From assembly GCF_001644195.2 (NCBI RefSeq), contig NZ_LWBL02000051.1, positions 23,145 through 87,144 on the forward strand: a stretch of DNA of 64,000 nucleotides. The letters run 5' to 3'. The notes under the pieces were generated by a model. That model was not told the DNA's origin, made no database searches, and saw only the letters and a program-made list of their open reading frames with translations. Of the stretch, positions 60,006 to 64,000 are shown in pieces. This DNA comes from Bacillus marinisedimentorum (GTDB lineage: Bacteria; Bacillota; Bacilli; Bacillales; Bacillaceae_O). Every line of letters begins with the position of its first letter. Within the stretch, counting starts at the first letter, position 1. Position numbers and translations under genes: made by a program.

Positions 60006-63000
60006 GCCAATCCACCTCGCTTCGATCCATTCTCCTGATCTGCACCTGTTCATCACGCTGGTTTCCCGTCGGGCCATAATAATTGAATCCGTAACTGAGC
60101 TGGGCATATCCGCCGATCATCTGGGTCGGTTTAATATGGATACGCGTCGGGCTGTTGAATGTTCCGCCGCGGTCTTTCGTGATTTTTGATCCCGGCACAT
60201 TGATGAGCCGGTCCTGGACATGGTACATGAAGACAACTCCGCGCGGCAGGCGGTGGCTCGTGACTGCCCTGGCGACGACGACACCATTGCGGTTATACAT
60301 TTCAAGCCAGTCATTATCCTTGATGCCGACCTCTTCAGCATCCAGGTTATTCAGCCAGACATGCGGACCGCCCCTGAACAGCGTCAGCATCGGCAGCGTG
60401 TCGCCGTACGTACTGTGATAGGACCATTTGAAGTGCGGTGTCAAATATCTGAGCGTAATCTCTTTCTCACGGCTTTCCGGCCTGTTGTCATTTGTATAAA
60501 ACGCCGCCTTTTTCAACGGCGGCCTGAACGTCGGAAGTTCCTCGCCGAATTCAAGCATTGTCTGGTGGTCTAAATAAAAGCTCTGCCTGCCTGTCAGCGT
60601 GCGCCAAGGAATCATCCGTTCCACGTTTGTCGTGAACGGCGAATAACGGCGGTTGCCTGTTTCCGTTCCGCTGTAAACCGGTGATGATATCACCTTTTGG
60701 GGCTGAGCCGTTATTTCCGCAAAGGACAGATGCTCTTCCGCCCGTTCTTCGGCAAGGTCTTGCAAAGATTGCCCTGTTTTTTCCTCAAGCGTCTTCCATG
60801 CCTTCATCGCGAGGGAACCGTTCGTCGTGCTCGACAGGGTCAGAATCGTCTCGGCGACGTTAATATCCTTGTCTAAGCTCGGGCAATCCTTATAATAGGC
60901 CGATTTTTTGGAAGGCCCAAGCATATCAAGCAGTTTCGCATACTCCTCATCAGCTTTCCATGCCATCCCTTTGGCACCAATCGATTCTTTGATTTTCGGC
61001 CCAAGCGAAATGAATTTGTCATATACTTTTGCGTACTCACGCTCAACGACAGTAACCCTCGGGAAATTCACGCCCGGTACCGGGCGTGTGCCGTCCGCTT
61101 TCCAATCCGGAACCTGCCCGAATGTCTGGGCTATTTCATCTGTTGAATCGTGCAGCAGCGGACCCGCGACCGTATCATGGACAATTTCCGGAAAATGATC
61201 AGCCGCCATTTCCGAAAAACGCTTCGCGAGCTTCTTGAAGATATCCCAATCGGAACGGCTCTCCCACGGCGGTGTAATGGCCGGATTGAACGGATGGACA
61301 AACGGGTGCATGTCAGTCGAGCTGATATCGTGTTTTTCATACCATGTAGCTGCCGGCAATACGATATCGGAATAAAGCCCTGTCCCTGACATGCGGAAAT
61401 CAAGATTGATGAGCAAGTCCAATTTTCCGGTTGCTGATGGGATGTCAAGATTAAGTTCTGTTGTTTCAAGCGATTCATTTTCTTCACTCAAATTATGGCC
61501 GTGCGTGCCGAGTAAATGCTTCAGGAAGTATTCATGCCCTTTTGCCGAACTTCCAAGCAAGTTAGCTCTCCAGACAAACATCGACCGCGGAAAATTGATT
61601 GGATCGTTCGGCGATTCGATCGCAAAATTCATTTTATGGTCTTGAACAGAATCGACAATGTCATTGACATTTTCTTCTGCGGACCTGGCCTGCTCATACA
61701 TTTGTATTGGATTCTTGTTGAATTGCGGATATGAAGGGAGCCATCCGAGCCTCGCCGCAAGCACGTTGTAATCAGCCAGGTTTTGATATTTCGTTTTTTC
61801 AACGAGCGGGGATGCTAGATCCCGTGTCTTTTGTTCCTCGTATTTCCACTGCTCGGTCGCAAAATAAAAGAATGACGTGCCGTTTTGCAGACGCGGCGGC
61901 CCGCCCCAGTCTCTGGCCATTGCCACCGTTTGCCATCCTTCAAGCGGCCGGACTTTTTCCTGGCCGACATAGTGGGCCCATCCGCCTCCATTCACCCCCT
62001 GGGAACCAGTCAAAAGGACAAGGTTCAGCACAGCGCGGTAAATCGTATCGGAATGATACCAGTGGTTGATGCCCGATCCCATAATGATCATGGAACGCCC
62101 TTTGCTGTCAATCGCATTCTGGGCGAACTCCCTGGCAATTTGGGCAACAAGCTTCGGGTTGATGCCGGTATATTTTTCCTGCCATTTTGGTGTATACGGG
62201 CGGTCTTCGTCATAGCCGGCCCCATCCGGATTATCGCCGTTCAGGCTCCTGTTCACTCCCATCTGGGCGCACATCATGTCAAACACAGTCGTGACATAAA
62301 CCTCTCCTTCACCCGTATCCACCTTTTTAACGGGAATATCCCGTTTCAACACACGGTTATCGTCAGCATCAAATTCGGCAATGCATACCTGTTCGATTGC
62401 ATCTTCATGACCCTGCATCGTCAAGGCAGGCGAAATCATATCCAGATTGTTGACTTTATCCGCTTTTAAAAGGTTCCAATTCTTCTCGCCATCCCACCGG
62501 TGGCCGATAGAACCGTTTGGAACAGCGTATTGGCCGGCATCTTCATCAAAGACAACCGTTTTCCATTCGGCTTTTTCAGTATCGATCGACAGGTCGCTTG
62601 CCCGCAAAAAGCGGTCGGACTTCAGTCCGTGTTTTGTCTCTTTCAATGTGATCAAATAAGGAAGGTCTGTGTAAGTTTTCGCATAGTTGTCGAAGTAGGG
62701 CACATGGCGGTCGATGTAAAACTCCTGGAGGATGACATGGGTCATCGCCATTGCCAGCGCGCCATCCATGCCGGCCTGGACCGGCAGCCAGTCATCAGCG
62801 AACTTGACGAATTCCGCATAGTCCGGACTGACGGCAACTACTTTGGTCCCTTTATATCGCGCCTCTACCATGAAGTGGGAATCCGGGGTGCGGGTCTGCG
62901 GGAGGTTGGAACCCCATACAAGCAAGTAACTGGAATTATACCAGTCAGCACTTTCCGGAACATCTGTCTGCTCGCCCCATATTTGCGGGGAAGCTGGCGG

Positions 63001-63681
63001 AAGGTCGGCATACCAGTCATAGAAGCTCAGTAAAACACCGCCGATCAAATTCAAAAACCGGCCGCCGCCTGCGTAACTGACCATCGACATGGCAGGAATC
63101 GGGGAAAAACCGAAGATACGGTCAGGGCCGTATGTTTTAATGGTATAAATAAGCTGAGCGGAAATGAGGGTTTCGATTTCATCCCATTCAGCACGGACGA
63201 AACCGCCCTTGCCGCGGGCCTGTTTGTACTGTGAAGATAATTCTTCGTTTTCGGAAATCGATGCCCACGCTTGAACAGGATCATCCGTATCAGCTGCGGC
63301 CTCACGCCAAAGTTTGAGTAATGAACTCCTTATGTAAGGATAGCGGACGCGATGCGGACTGTACGTGTACCAGGAAAAACTGGCGCCGCGCGGACAGCCG
63401 CGCGGTTCATATTCCGGCATATCCGGCCCTGTCGTCGGGTAATCCGTCTGCTGTGTTTCCCAGGTGATGATCCCGTCTTTTACGTGGATTTTCCAGCTGC
63501 ACGAGCCGGTGCAGTTCACGCCATGAGTGGAGCGGACGACTTTGTCATGCTGCCAGCGCTTCCGGTAATATTGCTCGGTGTTTTTGCGGGGTTTAGGTGA
63601 CATTTCACTGTGGTCTGTTTCCTCGTTCGTTTTACCCAGATACTTGAGTTTCTGCAAAAAAGGTGGCGTTTTCTTTCGCAT
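59995..63681 (-). CDS. narG: Respiratory nitrate reductase alpha subunit (molybdopterin)
   Basis: A 1228-residue Mo-bisMGD enzyme that reduces nitrate to nitrite at the inner face of the membrane. The FS0 cluster ligands are in STHGVNCTGSCSWKI and EPRGCPRGASFSWY; NSSYLLVWGSNLPQTRTPDSHF and IIMGSGINHWYHSDTIYRAVLNL mark the cofactor-binding domains. ATG 63681 is preferred over GTG 63687 on spacing to GAGGGAG. First gene of the operon; the length matches other Bacillus NarG. Anaerobic (Fnr) control is expected, but I found no clear Fnr box in the 319 bp visible upstream. Confidence 0.97.
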   Translation of the reverse strand: MRKKTPPFLQKLKYLGKTNEETDHSEMSPKPRKNTEQYYRKRWQHDKVVRSTHGVNCTGSCSWKIHVKDGIITWETQQTDYPTTGPDMPEYEPRGCPRGASFSWYTYSPHRVRYPYIRSSLLKLWREAAADTDDPVQAWASISENEELSSQYKQARGKGGFVRAEWDEIETLISAQLIYTIKTYGPDRIFGFSPIPAMSMVSYAGGGRFLNLIGGVLLSFYDWYADLPPASPQIWGEQTDVPESADWYNSSYLLVWGSNLPQTRTPDSHFMVEARYKGTKVVAVSPDYAEFVKFADDWLPVQAGMDGALAMAMTHVILQEFYIDRHVPYFDNYAKTYTDLPYLITLKETKHGLKSDRFLRASDLSIDTEKAEWKTVVFDEDAGQYAVPNGSIGHRWDGEKNWNLLKADKVNNLDMISPALTMQGHEDAIEQVCIAEFDADDNRVLKRDIPVKKVDTGEGEVYVTTVFDMMCAQMGVNRSLNGDNPDGAGYDEDRPYTPKWQEKYTGINPKLVAQIAREFAQNAIDSKGRSMIIMGSGINHWYHSDTIYRAVLNLVLLTGSQGVNGGGWAHYVGQEKVRPLEGWQTVAMARDWGGPPRLQNGTSFFYFATEQWKYEEQKTRDLASPLVEKTKYQNLADYNVLAARLGWLPSYPQFNKNPIQMYEQARSAEENVNDIVDSVQDHKMNFAIESPNDPINFPRSMFVWRANLLGSSAKGHEYFLKHLLGTHGHNLSEENESLETTELNLDIPSATGKLDLLINLDFRMSGTGLYSDIVLPAATWYEKHDISSTDMHPFVHPFNPAITPPWESRSDWDIFKKLAKRFSEMAADHFPEIVHDTVAGPLLHDSTDEIAQTFGQVPDWKADGTRPVPGVNFPRVTVVEREYAKVYDKFISLGPKIKESIGAKGMAWKADEEYAKLLDMLGPSKKSAYYKDCPSLDKDINVAETILTLSSTTNGSLAMKAWKTLEEKTGQSLQDLAEERAEEHLSFAEITAQPQKVISSPVYSGTETGNRRYSPFTTNVERMIPWRTLTGRQSFYLDHQTMLEFGEELPTFRPPLKKAAFYTNDNRPESREKEITLRYLTPHFKWSYHSTYGDTLPMLTLFRGGPHVWLNNLDAEEVGIKDNDWLEMYNRNGVVVARAVTSHRLPRGVVFMYHVQDRLINVPGSKITKDRGGTFNSPTRIHIKPTQMIGGYAQLSYGFNYYGPTGNQRDEQVQIRRMDRSEVDWLED

Positions 63682-64000
63682 CTTCACATCTCCCTCGCAT
63701 TTTTTCGGTAAAACATGTATTTGGATTACTCATTTTCCATGTTAACAGATTAGTCAGAACATTGGCTAATAATAACATAATCAGTATTTTATTCCTTTGA
63801 ATGATGACCGGTATGGTTGACTTCTTCCATTTTGAAGACCAACTATTGGTATCCGCTTATCTATTTATCTAAAACCCGGCGCTTTGCACACCACGTACTG
63901 CAAAGGTGGGCGGGTGCCCCTGACATGGTGCGCTGCACCTGGGAGTCCTGTTTTTCGAATTAAACTTAATTAAAAGGGAGAACACCCATACAGAACAAAA
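63682..64000. other. Region upstream of narG with a GC-rich structured element
   Basis: 63690-63880 is AT-rich and should hold the narG promoter. 63885-63955 is GC-rich and full of short inverted repeats (CTTTGCA / TGCAAAG; GGGC / GCCC; GGTGC / GCACC) ending in GGGAGTCCTGTTTTT, which could be a terminator-like or leader RNA on the plus strand or another palindromic repeat. AAAAGGGAG at the window edge may be a binding site for a gene beyond the end. Confidence 0.45.

Noticed and set aside
63682..63880. Fnr box in front of narG
   Set aside because: I looked for TGTGA-N6-TCACA-like dyads and found none that was convincing in the visible upstream region.

Overview
The window reads as the chromosome of a Gram-positive, endospore-forming Bacillaceae species. 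It has strong AGGAGG-type ribosome binding sites, frequent GTG/TTG starts, an alpha/beta-type small acid-soluble spore protein (20.3 kb), two DUF3794/CsxC-like spore proteins, an RsbT-like stress-switch kinase behind a SigB-like promoter, and a FusB-type EF-G binding protein. The genus cannot be fixed from the sequence alone. I see no rRNA, tRNA, CRISPR array, transposase or prophage.

Layout. 0.5-5.2 kb: a YihY/BrkB membrane protein, then a minus-strand operon coding for an unknown membrane protein, CcdA, a ResA/TlpA-like thioredoxin, an OmpR-type regulator and its histidine kinase. 6.4-15.5 kb: FusB-like protein, a frameshifted secreted 5'-nucleotidase, a CNNM/CBS transporter, an MFS exporter, a broken GNAT gene, small membrane proteins and a UPF0180-YtxH fusion. 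16-18.8 kb: kynU-kynB-kynA for tryptophan to anthranilate. 18.9-28.7 kb: DUF3892 protein, spore proteins, a methyltransferase, peptidase E with an alpha/beta hydrolase, a DJ-1/PfpI protein, a nitrilase-family amidase and a second MFS exporter behind a leader with an intrinsic terminator. 29.7-44.0 kb: a 14 kb minus-strand 4-hydroxyphenylacetate (homoprotocatechuate) catabolic island: gntR, dapA-like aldolase, hpaG, hpaE, a RibF-like FAD synthetase, a complete LivKHMGF-type ABC importer, a PNPOx-like flavoprotein, an aldehyde dehydrogenase, hpaB and hpaD. 44.6-54 kb: RsbT-like kinase, ppaC, a P-loop kinase, a Cache chemoreceptor, a YpcP-like exonuclease, DUF2500 protein, a small heme-copper-oxidase-like protein and a Ktr-type potassium channel subunit. 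54.3-63.7 kb: nitrate respiration, with a NarK transporter carrying a C-terminal PAS domain and convergent narG-narH-narJ-narI plus a hemerythrin-domain gene.

The intergenic DNA is unusually rich in repeats. There are five families: (1) four arrays of TTTCACGCC-like words spaced about 21 bp apart; (2) three arrays of 52-bp units, each with a GGCAC/GTGCC inverted repeat; (3) MITE-like elements with GGCTCTGTTAAA ends; (4) GCGCAAGGCGCC...CTGGAGCTGGAC palindromic repeats; (5) a TGGCGAGCCTTTAGGCG repeat. Several are stacked in composite blocks (45.2-46.0 and 55.8-56.7 kb).

How it fits together: the cell appears to be a facultative nitrate respirer able to use aromatic acids and tryptophan, with intact central housekeeping genes (ppaC, exonuclease, Ktr) and three decayed genes (nucleotidase, GNAT, SDR). 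The repeat arrays are the part least explained by known features.
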